Below, piece by piece: positions 28,066 through 35,233 of a stretch of 35,233 bases of DNA. The position numbers and the translations under genes were made by a program. The notes under the pieces are model-generated. The model ran no database searches, was not told where the DNA came from, and worked only from the letters and a program-made list of their open reading frames with translations. The DNA lies in contig NZ_JACUUB010000029.1 in assembly GCF_014859525.1 (NCBI RefSeq), positions 1 through 35,233 on the forward strand. Reading direction: 5' to 3'. Each line of letters begins with the position of its first letter. The stretch's first letter is position 1. This DNA comes from Marinobacter sp. Its GTDB lineage: Bacteria > Pseudomonadota > Gammaproteobacteria > Pseudomonadales > Oleiphilaceae.

Positions 28066-29169
28066 TTACAGTCGCATGGGCATGACAACATACAAGCAAC
28101 TGTTGTCGTTCTCTGCTTCAATCAAAGCGCTGCTGTTAGGATTCGACAGGGTCAGCTTTACCTGCGCATCATCCAGCGCGTTCATCACATCAATCAGGTA
28201 GCCTACATTAAAACCGATCTGAAGGGATTCGCCCTGATAGTCCACCGGCAGCGCGTCTTCGGCCTGTTCCTGATCCGGATTATTAGCGAACACCTGCAAC
28301 TGCCCCGGCGACAGATTCAGTCGCACGCCACGGATGTTTTCATGAGACAAAATACCGGCTCGCTGCAGCGTATTCTTCAGCGTGGCACGATCGGCCAGAA
28401 TCAGTTTGTCGCCGCCACGTGGGATCACTCGGTTATAATCCGGGAACTTGCCTTCAATCAACTTGGAGGTAAAAGTATAGGCTCCGACCGTTGCCCGCAG
28501 GTGATTATCTCCGATGACCAGCGTCACCGGGGATTCCACATCATCCAGCAGCCGGGCCAGCTCCAGTACGCCTTTTCTCGGCACAATAACCTGACGCGCC
28601 TCCGGACAACCCGTTTGCATGTCGCAGTGCGCCATCGCTAAGCGGTGACCGTCGGTCGCCACCACCCGCACATGACTGTCGTCCACTTCCAAAAGCAGGC
28701 CATTCAGATAATAGCGAACATCCTGCTGTGCCATGGCAAAGGCCGTCGCGTCCAGCATTCGTCCCAACTCTTTCTGCGGCAGTTCCAGCCGGAAGCTCTC
28801 GGGTTCGTCTTCCACATTCGGAAAGTGCTCGGCTGGCAAGGTCGACAAGGTAAAGTGGGAATTACCCGCCCTTACATGCAAGCGATCACCTTCCAGGGCA
28901 AGATCAATAGGCGCTTCGTCACCCAAAGCCCGACAGATATCCGACAGCTTGCGAGCCGGGACCGTAATGCGGCCTGGCTGGTCCACATGCACGGGAGTGA
29001 CCCGGCCAACCAGCTCCACTTCCATGTTGGTACCGGTCAACGTGAGCGTATTATCTTCGGCTTCCAGAAGTACATTGGAGAGCACCGGCATGGTCTGTTT
29101 CTTTTCCACAACACCGGCAATGCTTTGCAATGGGGTGATCAGGGATTCACGGCTGATTGTCAGTTTCAT
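28066..29169 (-). CDS. dnaN: DNA polymerase III beta subunit (sliding clamp)
   Basis: A 367-residue clamp protein with three repeated folds; E. coli DnaN has 366 residues. The family start MKLTISRESLITPLQSIAGVV is followed by KKQTMPVLSNVLLEA. The C-terminal end NDNSCLYVVMPMRL carries the conserved MPMRL, part of the hydrophobic pocket that binds polymerase and other partners. Two clamp subunits form a ring on DNA. The ATG at 29169 lies 59 bases after the dnaA stop; only a weak ribosome-binding site is seen. It is part of the dnaA-dnaN operon, extended here by an ABC1-kinase gene. Confidence 0.98.
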   Translation of the reverse strand: MKLTISRESLITPLQSIAGVVEKKQTMPVLSNVLLEAEDNTLTLTGTNMEVELVGRVTPVHVDQPGRITVPARKLSDICRALGDEAPIDLALEGDRLHVRAGNSHFTLSTLPAEHFPNVEDEPESFRLELPQKELGRMLDATAFAMAQQDVRYYLNGLLLEVDDSHVRVVATDGHRLAMAHCDMQTGCPEARQVIVPRKGVLELARLLDDVESPVTLVIGDNHLRATVGAYTFTSKLIEGKFPDYNRVIPRGGDKLILADRATLKNTLQRAGILSHENIRGVRLNLSPGQLQVFANNPDQEQAEDALPVDYQGESLQIGFNVGYLIDVMNALDDAQVKLTLSNPNSSALIEAENDNSCLYVVMPMRL

Positions 29170-29228
29170 GGCACTCGGCTTCAGTTATCGGAAGTGAATG
29201 TTTCTTCGCTATTCCACCCTGTTGAGCA

Positions 29229-30686
29229 TCAGGTGGTGAGCAACCTCATAAAATTCTGGTAGTCTTCCCGGATAACCGGATCGGTTTCCTGGAGTTCTCT
29301 GATCTTCTTGCAAGCGTGCAACACCGTAGTGTGATCGCGCCCACCAAAAGCGTCGCCAATCTCGGGCAAGCTGTGGTTGGTTAGTTCCTTCGACAAGGAC
29401 ATCGCCACCTGCCGGGGGCGAGTTACCGTGCGAGTACGCCGCTTGGACAACAGATCCGACACTTTGATTTTGTAATACTCGGCGACGGTACGCTGAATAT
29501 TATCAATACTGACCTGCTTTTCGTGCAGGGCCAGCAGATCTTTCAGGCTTTCGCGAATAAACGGAGGGGTAATCTCCGACCCTGTGAAGTGAGCATTCGC
29601 TATCACCAAACGTAAAGCTCCTTCGAGCTCTCTCACGTTCGAGCGTATTTTTTGAGCAATAAAAAAAGCCGCCTCACTGCTCAGTTTTACGTTCGCCTGC
29701 TCCGCTTTTTTCATCAGGATCGCAACCCGGGTTTCCAGCTCCGGCGGTTCTACCATGACCGTCAGTCCCCAGCCAAACCGGGATTTGAGCCGCTCTTCCA
29801 TATCCACAATTTCTTTAGGAAAACGGTCACAGGTAACAATGACCTGCTGACCGCCTTCTAACAACGCGTTAAAGGTGTGAAAAAACTCCTCCTGAGACCG
29901 TTCTTTACGCGCAAAAAACTGAATATCGTCAATCAGCAACGCATCGACCGACCGGTAATAACGCTTAAATTCGTTGATGGCGTTAAGTTGCAACGCCTTC
30001 ACCATATCTGCAACGAAGCGTTCGGACCTCAGGTACGCCACTTTCGCACGCGGATTACGCCGAACAATCTCATTTCCGATAGCGTGCATAAGGTGGGTCT
30101 TACCAAGACCTACGCCACCGTAAAGAAACAAAGGGTTGTAGGCACCACCCGGATTCTCGGCCACCTGCATGGAGGCAGCCCGGGCCAACTGGTTAGACTT
30201 ACCTTCTACAAACGTATCAAAGGTGAAGGTTTCATTCAGAAAGCTCTGATGCTTGATATCACCCTCAACCTGCACCGACCGGCGCTGGCCGTTGGCTCTG
30301 TTGGACTGCCGGTTACTGTGTCCGGCTACAGAACCAACCACTGTTGCAGCCACGTTATGCTCTTCTTCAGTCACACTCTGGTCGGTTTCTTCTGCAACAC
30401 TCGCCTCTGCCACTGAACGCACCACCGGTTCGCTTTCACGGGGCGCTGAACCCACCTTCATGAACACCCTCGGAGCCTGACCGCCATTCAGATCCTTTAA
30501 CACTTCTTCTATGCGGCGCAGGTACTTCTCGTTCACCCAATCCATCACAAAACGGTTCGGTGCAAACAGCATCAACTGCCCTTCACGAAGATCCGACTGA
30601 AGGGGTCTTAACCAGGTATTAAACTGTTGCGCGGGAAATTCATCCCGGAGTACTTCAAGACATTGATGCCACATACTGTTAGGCAC
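29229..30686 (-). CDS. dnaA: Chromosomal replication initiator protein DnaA
   Basis: A 485-residue DnaA. Domain I begins [17 protein letters not shown] and includes FNTWLRPLQ, for self-association. Domain II (~90-150) is acidic and variable. Domain III is an AAA+ ATPase with [10 protein letters not shown] (K196), LLIDDIQFF (Walker B) and later the arginine-finger region. Domain IV has the DNA-binding signature [40 protein letters not shown], shown here as two parts: [13 protein letters not shown] and [10 protein letters not shown]. The GTG at 30686 is chosen over a TTG at 30746: it puts the family N-terminus (short lead plus W-x-x-C-L) at the start and has GGGAG about 10 bases upstream. oriC lies directly upstream. 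Confidence 0.97.
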   Translation of the reverse strand: MPNSMWHQCLEVLRDEFPAQQFNTWLRPLQSDLREGQLMLFAPNRFVMDWVNEKYLRRIEEVLKDLNGGQAPRVFMKVGSAPRESEPVVRSVAEASVAEETDQSVTEEEHNVAATVVGSVAGHSNRQSNRANGQRRSVQVEGDIKHQSFLNETFTFDTFVEGKSNQLARAASMQVAENPGGAYNPLFLYGGVGLGKTHLMHAIGNEIVRRNPRAKVAYLRSERFVADMVKALQLNAINEFKRYYRSVDALLIDDIQFFARKERSQEEFFHTFNALLEGGQQVIVTCDRFPKEIVDMEERLKSRFGWGLTVMVEPPELETRVAILMKKAEQANVKLSSEAAFFIAQKIRSNVRELEGALRLVIANAHFTGSEITPPFIRESLKDLLALHEKQVSIDNIQRTVAEYYKIKVSDLLSKRRTRTVTRPRQVAMSLSKELTNHSLPEIGDAFGGRDHTTVLHACKKIRELQETDPVIREDYQNFMRLLTT

Positions 30687-30757
30687 GACCGCCCGCTCCC
30701 GAAACCTGACTTTTCTCACAGCGGAAAACGCTTTCCCGGTGCTCAAGGTGACTGGCG

Positions 30758-30786
30758 ATTCTACCCCTACACGGCGACCAGTAAAA
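30758..30786 (-). promoter_or_regulatory. Possible dnaA promoter
   Basis: On the minus strand TAGAAT (30758-30763) has TTTTAC exactly 17 bases upstream (30781-30786). The predicted start near 30751 would give a 65-base leader before the GTG. Confidence 0.4.
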
Positions 30787-30893
30787 GGCCGATATCAACA
30801 GTCATGAACAGCCTGTGGAAACTTTTCTTTTTATGTTTCAGCTTGTTCCAGACCTATCTACAGGCTTGTGTACAGAAAAGCCCTGAAAAATAG

Positions 30894-30940
30894 TTACCCA
30901 CAGCCCTCTGTGTAAAAGCGCCCCCCAACCCTGTGTGAAA
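30894..30940. promoter_or_regulatory. Degenerate DnaA boxes in oriC
   Basis: TTACCCACA at 30894 (one mismatch), TTTTACACA on the minus strand at 30909-30917 (fits TTWTNCACA) and TTTCACACA on the minus strand at 30932-30940 (weak). Confidence 0.6.
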
Positions 30941-30988
30941 CCCCTTAACGTAACCATGCATAACTCCAAGCGAACCCGATCAAGCTAC

Positions 30989-30997
30989 TTATCCACA
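30989..30997 (+). promoter_or_regulatory. Perfect DnaA box in oriC
   Basis: TTATCCACA, identical to the strong E. coli R1-type box, lies in the middle of the dnaA-rpmH gap. Confidence 0.9.
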
Positions 30998-31088
30998 TTT
31001 CCACACCCTTCCGTCCACAGACCTCATGGGCACCTGTCAAAGGGTTTGTCATTGCTCCATCCTATTGTTTTTAGAGCTTAAAATTACC

Positions 31089-31097
31089 TTATCCACA
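31089..31097 (+). promoter_or_regulatory. Perfect DnaA box next to the AT-rich unwinding region
   Basis: A second TTATCCACA, exactly 100 bases from the first and in the same orientation. It is followed by 14 bases that include GGCTGCC and then TAA-TAA-CAG-TAA triplets from 31112, the order described for bacterial basal unwinding systems. Confidence 0.85.
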
Positions 31098-31226
31098 GAA
31101 AACAGGCTGCCTAATAACAGTAATATTTAATCTTTAAATGAATTTAAAAAAAGACTTACTACTTCTGTTAGTGACCCTGGTGGTTAGTACCGATGCCGAA
31201 ATAATGCTTTCAACAACTCACAAACA

Positions 31227-31255
31227 TTGAAATTACAACCAGATCTGACTAGAAT
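31227..31255 (+). promoter_or_regulatory. Strong sigma-70 promoter for rpmH-rnpA
   Basis: TTGAAA (31227-31232), a 17-base spacer and TAGAAT (31250-31255) put the start near 31262, about 66 bases before the rpmH ATG. Confidence 0.75.
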
Positions 31256-31327
31256 GCCGCTCCTGTTTTGACTGTCTATTTTCCAGCCAGTTATCAATGT
31301 CCATAGACGATTTGTGAGACCTTCACC

Positions 31328-31462
31328 ATGAAAAGAACATTTCAACCAAGCGTCCTGAAGCGCAAGCGTGTCCACGGTTTCCGTGCCCGTATGGCTACTG
31401 CGAACGGCCGCAAGGTTATTTCCCGTCGTCGTGCCAAAGGCCGCGCACGTCTGTCTGCGTAA
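31328..31462 (+). CDS. rpmH: 50S ribosomal protein L34
   Basis: A 44-residue highly basic protein, [17 protein letters not shown] followed by [15 protein letters not shown] and [12 protein letters not shown]: the complete, almost invariant L34 sequence. It sits in the large ribosomal subunit against 23S rRNA. It opens the rpmH-rnpA-yidD-yidC group next to oriC and has the strong promoter at 31227. The ribosome-binding site is weak (GTGAGACC). rnpA starts 15 bases after the stop. It is short enough to be missed by length-filtered gene calls, yet the identity is certain. Confidence 0.98.
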   Translation: MKRTFQPSVLKRKRVHGFRARMATANGRKVISRRRAKGRARLSA

Positions 31463-31477
31463 CCTGATGAGTGCCTC

Positions 31478-31876
31478 ATGAAGGCTTTGACGTTCCCGAA
31501 GTCTCACAGACTGCTGCGGCCTTCGGACTACAGCAAAGTCTTCGATGATGTACAGCTGAAGGTTCCGCACAGGAATTTTCTGATCCTGGCAGCCCCCAAT
31601 AATCTGGGTCACGCCAGGGTCGGACTTATTTTTTCCAAGAAGAATCTCAAACTGGCAGTTCAGCGCAATCGGATAAAACGCCAGGTCAGAGAAACTTTCA
31701 GGGTTCAAAAGGATCTACCGGGCCTGGACATCATTGTCCTCGGCAGGCAAGGATTGGCTCAACTGGATAACGACTCAGTAAAATCGTCGCTCAACGATCT
31801 TTGGCGTCGTGTCAGAAAGAAGTACCATCAGTCCCCAGCTAACCAAAAGGCTGTGAATTTAAAAGGTACGAGTTAA
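31478..31876 (+). CDS. rnpA: Ribonuclease P protein component
   Basis: A 132-residue basic protein. It has [17 protein letters not shown] at the N-terminus, [13 protein letters not shown] and then the RNR motif in [15 protein letters not shown] (R63-N64-R65), the arginine-rich helix that binds the catalytic RNA. It helps RNase P trim the 5' ends of tRNA precursors. The start at 31478 is an ATG with only a weak purine run before it, close behind rpmH. The stop TAA overlaps the yidD ATG (TAATG), so yidD is likely translated by coupling. Confidence 0.97.
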   Translation: MKALTFPKSHRLLRPSDYSKVFDDVQLKVPHRNFLILAAPNNLGHARVGLIFSKKNLKLAVQRNRIKRQVRETFRVQKDLPGLDIIVLGRQGLAQLDNDSVKSSLNDLWRRVRKKYHQSPANQKAVNLKGTS

Positions 31877-32130
31877 TGCGACAGATTCTGTTACTGCCCA
31901 TCCGGTTTTATCAGTACGCCATCAGCCCGATGATGGCCAGTCATTGCCGTCATTTCCCTACGTGCTCCCAATACGCGGTCGAAGCCATTCAACACCACGG
32001 CGCTGCAAAAGGTTCTTATCTGGCCACTCGCCGTATTCTGAGATGCCATCCCTGGGCCGAAGGCGGTTATGATCCAGTTCCGGGCACTGAGACTGAACAC
32101 TCTCCAATCAACACTCAAACCAGACACTAA
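31876..32130 (+). CDS. yidD: Membrane-protein insertion efficiency factor YidD
   Basis: An 84-residue protein of the YidD family. It opens with a hydrophobic amphipathic stretch, [14 protein letters not shown], and has the invariant [16 protein letters not shown] core with its two cysteines, then [18 protein letters not shown] with a third. It sits at the inner face of the membrane beside the insertase and aids insertion together with YidC, which follows 5 bases downstream. Its ATG overlaps the rnpA stop. The short C-terminal tail is not conserved. Confidence 0.96.
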   Translation: MRQILLLPIRFYQYAISPMMASHCRHFPTCSQYAVEAIQHHGAAKGSYLATRRILRCHPWAEGGYDPVPGTETEHSPINTQTRH

Positions 32131-32135
32131 CGTTT

Positions 32136-33830
32136 ATGGATATTCAACGCATCGTTTTGTTTGCCGGCCTGGCTATTGTCAGTTATCTGATGGTTCTTGC
32201 CTGGAATGAGGACTATAACCAACCGCAAACCGCGCAGGTTTCCCAGGTTGATACTCCTACCGCAAGCAGCTCCGTGGATGACATGGTTTTGCCTGAAAGC
32301 GTGCCCAGCACAGACGATGAATTTGTGCCACCAGACACCGGCGAACTCCGATCTGCTTCCACCGACGGTGAGCAAAGCATCAGTAACCAGTTTATTACCG
32401 TTAAAACGGATGTACTTGAACTGAAGATCGACCGCGTGGGTGGCAATGTTATTGAAAGCTCGCTGCTCCAGTACGATGATACGCTCGACAGTGGTCAGCC
32501 TCTGAAAATACTCAATAACACCCAGAACCGGACCTACTTACTGGAAAGCGGGCTGATTGGTCGTAATGGTCCAGATGGCAGAAGCGCTGGTCAGGCACCG
32601 GTATACCAGGCTGAAGCCTCACAGTTTGAACTGGCTACGGGTCAGGATGAACTCATTGTTGATTTGAAATTAGCGTCAAATCAAGGTGTTACTATCACCA
32701 AACGGTATCGTTTGGAGCGTGACAGCTATGAACTGGACATTCGTTATCTGATTGAAAACCAGTCTGACTCAGAGTGGCAGGGCAACTTTACCGGCAAAAT
32801 TGTTCGGGATGAGGCACCTGATCCAACATCACAGACCACTATGGGTATCAAGGCTTACCTTGGCCTGGTTGTCAGTACTCCAGACGACCCCTATGAAAAA
32901 TACGATTTTGGCGACCTGAACAAGCAGCGAATCAACGAATCCGTCACCAATGGCTGGATGGCCTTCCTGCAGCATTACTTTCTCACCGCCTGGGTTCCAG
33001 ACGCAGATAAATCTGCCCAGTACCAGAGCACCCGTCGAGACCAGTTGCACGTAATGGGCTTTGTGTACCCGGCAACGTCGGTTGCTCCAGGCCAAACTGT
33101 CGAAGTGGGCGCCACCGCCTATGTCGGTCCCAAGATTATTGATCGCCTGAAATCCCTGGCACCTAATCTTGATCGCACCGTTGATTTTGGTTGGCTGTTC
33201 TTCATCTCACTGCCGCTGTTCTTCATCCTGGAATGGTTCTACGGACTGGTAGGCAATTGGGGTGTGGCAATTATCCTGTTGACGGTCCTCGTAAAAGCCG
33301 TCTTCTTCCATCTGTCTGCTACCAGTTATCGGTCAATGGCCAGAATGCGCGCGGTTGCACCACAACTGACTCGTTTGAAAGAGCTCCATGGTGACGATCG
33401 CCAGCGCATGTCCCAGGAAATGATGGCTCTGTACAAACGGGAGAAAATTAATCCGCTGGGCGGCTGTTTACCGATTCTGGTGCAGATGCCGGTGTTCATC
33501 GCGTTGTACTGGGTATTGTTTGAAAGCGTTCAGTTGCGCCATGCGCCGTTTGCGTTGTGGATTCAGGACTTGTCGCAGATGGATCCTTTCTTCATCCTGC
33601 CGATTCTGATGGGTATCAGTATGTTCATTCAGATGAGCCTGAACCCGACACCGCCAGATCCCATGCAGGCCAAAATCATGAAGCTGATGCCGCCGGTATT
33701 CACCATCTTCTTCCTGTGGTTCCCTTCCGGTCTGGTACTGTACTGGTTGGTGAACAACATTCTTTCGATCTCCCAGCAGTGGTACATTACCCGTAAGATC
33801 GAAGCAGAAATGGCAGGCAAGAAACACTGA
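32136..33830 (+). CDS. yidC: Membrane protein insertase YidC
   Basis: A 564-residue inner-membrane insertase. The first transmembrane segment is IVLFAGLAIVSYLMVLAW; a large periplasmic beta domain (residues ~40-340) follows. The conserved membrane core starts at TVDFGWLFFISLPLFFIL and includes NWGVAIILLTVLVKAVF, the hydrophilic-groove arginine in MARMRAVAPQLTRLKEL, the K-I-N-P-L-G-G-C-L-P cytoplasmic loop, and FTIFFLWFPSGLVLYW. It folds and inserts proteins with the Sec machinery or alone. It is in the operon with rnpA and yidD, and ends in front of a stable terminator. Confidence 0.98.
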   Translation: MDIQRIVLFAGLAIVSYLMVLAWNEDYNQPQTAQVSQVDTPTASSSVDDMVLPESVPSTDDEFVPPDTGELRSASTDGEQSISNQFITVKTDVLELKIDRVGGNVIESSLLQYDDTLDSGQPLKILNNTQNRTYLLESGLIGRNGPDGRSAGQAPVYQAEASQFELATGQDELIVDLKLASNQGVTITKRYRLERDSYELDIRYLIENQSDSEWQGNFTGKIVRDEAPDPTSQTTMGIKAYLGLVVSTPDDPYEKYDFGDLNKQRINESVTNGWMAFLQHYFLTAWVPDADKSAQYQSTRRDQLHVMGFVYPATSVAPGQTVEVGATAYVGPKIIDRLKSLAPNLDRTVDFGWLFFISLPLFFILEWFYGLVGNWGVAIILLTVLVKAVFFHLSATSYRSMARMRAVAPQLTRLKELHGDDRQRMSQEMMALYKREKINPLGGCLPILVQMPVFIALYWVLFESVQLRHAPFALWIQDLSQMDPFFILPILMGISMFIQMSLNPTPPDPMQAKIMKLMPPVFTIFFLWFPSGLVLYWLVNNILSISQQWYITRKIEAEMAGKKH

Positions 33831-33850
33831 TAAACCGGTAATTCTGACCT

Positions 33851-33884
33851 GACAAAGGCTCCCTCGTGGAGCCTTTGTCGTTTC
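33851..33884 (+). terminator. Rho-independent terminator after yidC
   Basis: GACAAAGGCTCC (33851-33862) pairs fully with 33868-33879 around CTCGT, followed by GTTTCT. It lies between yidC and mnmE, so mnmE is expected to have read-through or its own promoter. Confidence 0.8.
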
Positions 33885-33901
33885 TATCCAGGACCAATAG
33901 C

Positions 33902-35233
33902 ATGCAACCAACCTCAGACACGATTGCCGCCGTTGCCACCGCGCCAGGCCAGGCAGGCGTGGGTATTGTTCGGGTGTCTGGCCCCAAAGCCCGAGACATC
34001 GCGCACACCATGCTCGGCTTTCAGCCCAAACCCCGCTATGCCCATTATGGTCCATTCAAGGACAGTAAAGGCGAACTCATCGATGAGGGTATCGGATTGT
34101 ATTTTCCCAATCCCCATTCGTTCACCGGAGAAGATGTGCTCGAGCTGCAAGGTCACGGTGGCACGGTGATTCTGGATATGTTGCTGCGTGAAGTCTGCAA
34201 TCTGGGCGCACGACTGGCCCGGCCGGGTGAATTTTCAGAGCGGGCTTTTCTGAATGACAAGCTCGATCTGGCCCAGGCGGAAGCCATTGCGGATTTGATT
34301 GAAAGCAGTTCGGAACAGGCCGCCAGGTGTGCAGTCCGGTCTATGCAAGGGGTGTTTTCCCGACGTATTGATACCCTGGTTGATGCCATCACTCACTTGC
34401 GTATTTATGTAGAAGCGGCGATCGACTTTCCAGAAGAAGAAATCGACTTCCTGGCCGATGGCAAAGTAGCCACGGATTTGGATTCCCTGCTGCAACAGGT
34501 TGAACAGATACTCGCAGAAGCACAGCAAGGCACTATTCTCAGGGATGGCATGAAAGTCGTGATTGCTGGCAGGCCTAACGCTGGCAAGTCGAGTTTGCTC
34601 AATGCACTGGCTGGCCGTGAAGCCGCCATTGTTACCGCGATTGAAGGCACTACCAGAGATGTGCTGCGAGAACACATACACATTGATGGTATGCCGTTGC
34701 ATATCATCGACACCGCTGGTCTACGAGACAGCCCGGACGAAGTGGAGCGGATCGGGATCGCCCGGGCTTGGGAAGAAATCCGCCAGGCAGATCGCATTTT
34801 GCTGATGGTGGATGCGACCACCACCGATAAAACCGAACCTCACGAAATCTGGCCGGATTTTATTGATCAACTTCCTGACAATGCGCCTGTTACTGTCATC
34901 CGCAACAAGGTCGATCTCTCTGCAGAACCGGTAGGCATCAGTGATGAGTCGCATCGGACTGCACCGGTTGTCCGCCTGGCTGCCAGGGTCTCAGAGGGGC
35001 TGGATGTGCTCCGGAATCATTTAAAAGAGTGCATTGGCTTTGCCAGTTCCACTGAAGGAGGGTTTCTGGCCCGACGTCGGCACCTCGATGCTCTGGAGCG
35101 TGCCCGGAGCTCACTTGTTCAGGGTCAGGCCCAGTTAGAAGGCTACGGTGCCGGCGAACTTCTGGCTGAAGACCTGCGTGCAGCCCAGGATGCACTGGGT
35201 GAGATTACCGGTCATCTGACACCGGATGAGCTA
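33902..35233 (+). CDS. mnmE: tRNA uridine-5-carboxymethylaminomethyl GTPase MnmE, 3' end cut off
   Basis: 444 codons to the window edge, with no stop. E. coli MnmE has 454, so only about ten residues, including the C-terminal C-x-G-K box, are missing. The N-terminal tetrahydrofolate-binding domain begins [19 protein letters not shown]; a helical domain follows. The GTPase domain has GRPNAGKSS (G1), GTTRD (G2), DTAG (G3) and NKVD (G4). With MnmG it modifies the wobble uridine of several tRNAs. ATG at 33902 has AGGA about 8 bases upstream. The position after yidC is typical of gammaproteobacteria. Confidence 0.97.
   Translation, partial: MQPTSDTIAAVATAPGQAGVGIVRVSGPKARDIAHTMLGFQPKPRYAHYGPFKDSKGELIDEGIGLYFPNPHSFTGEDVLELQGHGGTVILDMLLREVCNLGARLARPGEFSERAFLNDKLDLAQAEAIADLIESSSEQAARCAVRSMQGVFSRRIDTLVDAITHLRIYVEAAIDFPEEEIDFLADGKVATDLDSLLQQVEQILAEAQQGTILRDGMKVVIAGRPNAGKSSLLNALAGREAAIVTAIEGTTRDVLREHIHIDGMPLHIIDTAGLRDSPDEVERIGIARAWEEIRQADRILLMVDATTTDKTEPHEIWPDFIDQLPDNAPVTVIRNKVDLSAEPVGISDESHRTAPVVRLAARVSEGLDVLRNHLKECIGFASSTEGGFLARRRHLDALERARSSLVQGQAQLEGYGAGELLAEDLRAAQDALGEITGHLTPDEL

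Larger units (their letters stand above)
30687..31327. other. Likely chromosomal origin oriC (dnaA-rpmH intergenic)
   Basis: A 641-base gap without a gene between divergent dnaA and rpmH. The centre (30894-31097) has two perfect DnaA boxes and several degenerate ones; to the right lies a strongly AT-rich stretch (about 31112-31165, low GC compared with the rest). GATC sites are few (30978, 31242). The flanks carry outward promoters for dnaA and rpmH. The location and content match the Pseudomonas-type origin. Confidence 0.9.

Noticed and set aside
30687..30746. DnaA start at TTG 30746
   Set aside because: It would add 20 residues without family similarity; GTG 30686 gives the usual short lead before the first helix.

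Overview
The window looks like the replication-origin region of a Marinobacter-like marine gammaproteobacterium. This assignment is an inference from protein sequence style, the high GC of the coding regions, Pseudomonas-type parS sites, the oriC architecture rpmH-rnpA-yidD-yidC-mnmE / dnaA-dnaN-recF-gyrB, and the recC-recB-recD order. No rRNA or tRNA is present to settle it.

Layout. Positions 1-1103 hold the 5' part of a Blc-type lipocalin (minus), a small VOC/glyoxalase-fold protein (plus) and a single-domain globin (minus), with a shared bidirectional terminator between the last two. From 1245 to 5206 on the minus strand lies a translationally coupled pair: a FAN1-type VRR-NUC nuclease followed by a Cas4-like-nuclease/XPD-type iron-sulfur helicase. 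Three further minus-strand genes (DUF4864-like secreted protein, an unrecognised 142-aa protein, an SDR oxidoreductase) lead to a plus-strand recC-recB-recD operon (7214-16787) with ATGA overlaps. Together these make 1.2-16.8 kb largely a DNA-repair block.

From 16788 to 20694 come two ABC exporter half-transporters in divergent orientation: an Atm1-like one (minus) and an MsbA-related one (plus). The Atm1-like gene is bracketed by two copies of an unusual composite inverted-repeat element. Each copy has a ~30-bp outer stem that differs between the copies yet keeps its own pairing, around a conserved core with two small hairpins capped by TCCA/TCCC loops. This is the most interesting unexplained structure in the window. 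The MsbA-related gene also has no normal start codon where its N-terminus should begin. It is followed by gabT and a VC0807-type membrane protein.

From 23038 leftward-transcribed genes run back to the origin: gyrB, recF, an ABC1/UbiB-family kinase-like gene inserted between recF and dnaN, dnaN and dnaA. The recF coding sequence contains two 14-16 bp parS centromere sites. The 641-bp gap 30687-31327 is the likely oriC: two perfect and several degenerate DnaA boxes, an AT-rich unwinding region with DnaA-trio-like triplets, and outward promoters for dnaA and rpmH. To its right rpmH, rnpA, yidD, yidC and mnmE (cut by the window edge) are transcribed away from the origin, so the core genes on both sides are co-oriented with the replication forks. 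Perfect DnaA boxes are also strikingly frequent outside oriC, especially in recB-recD.
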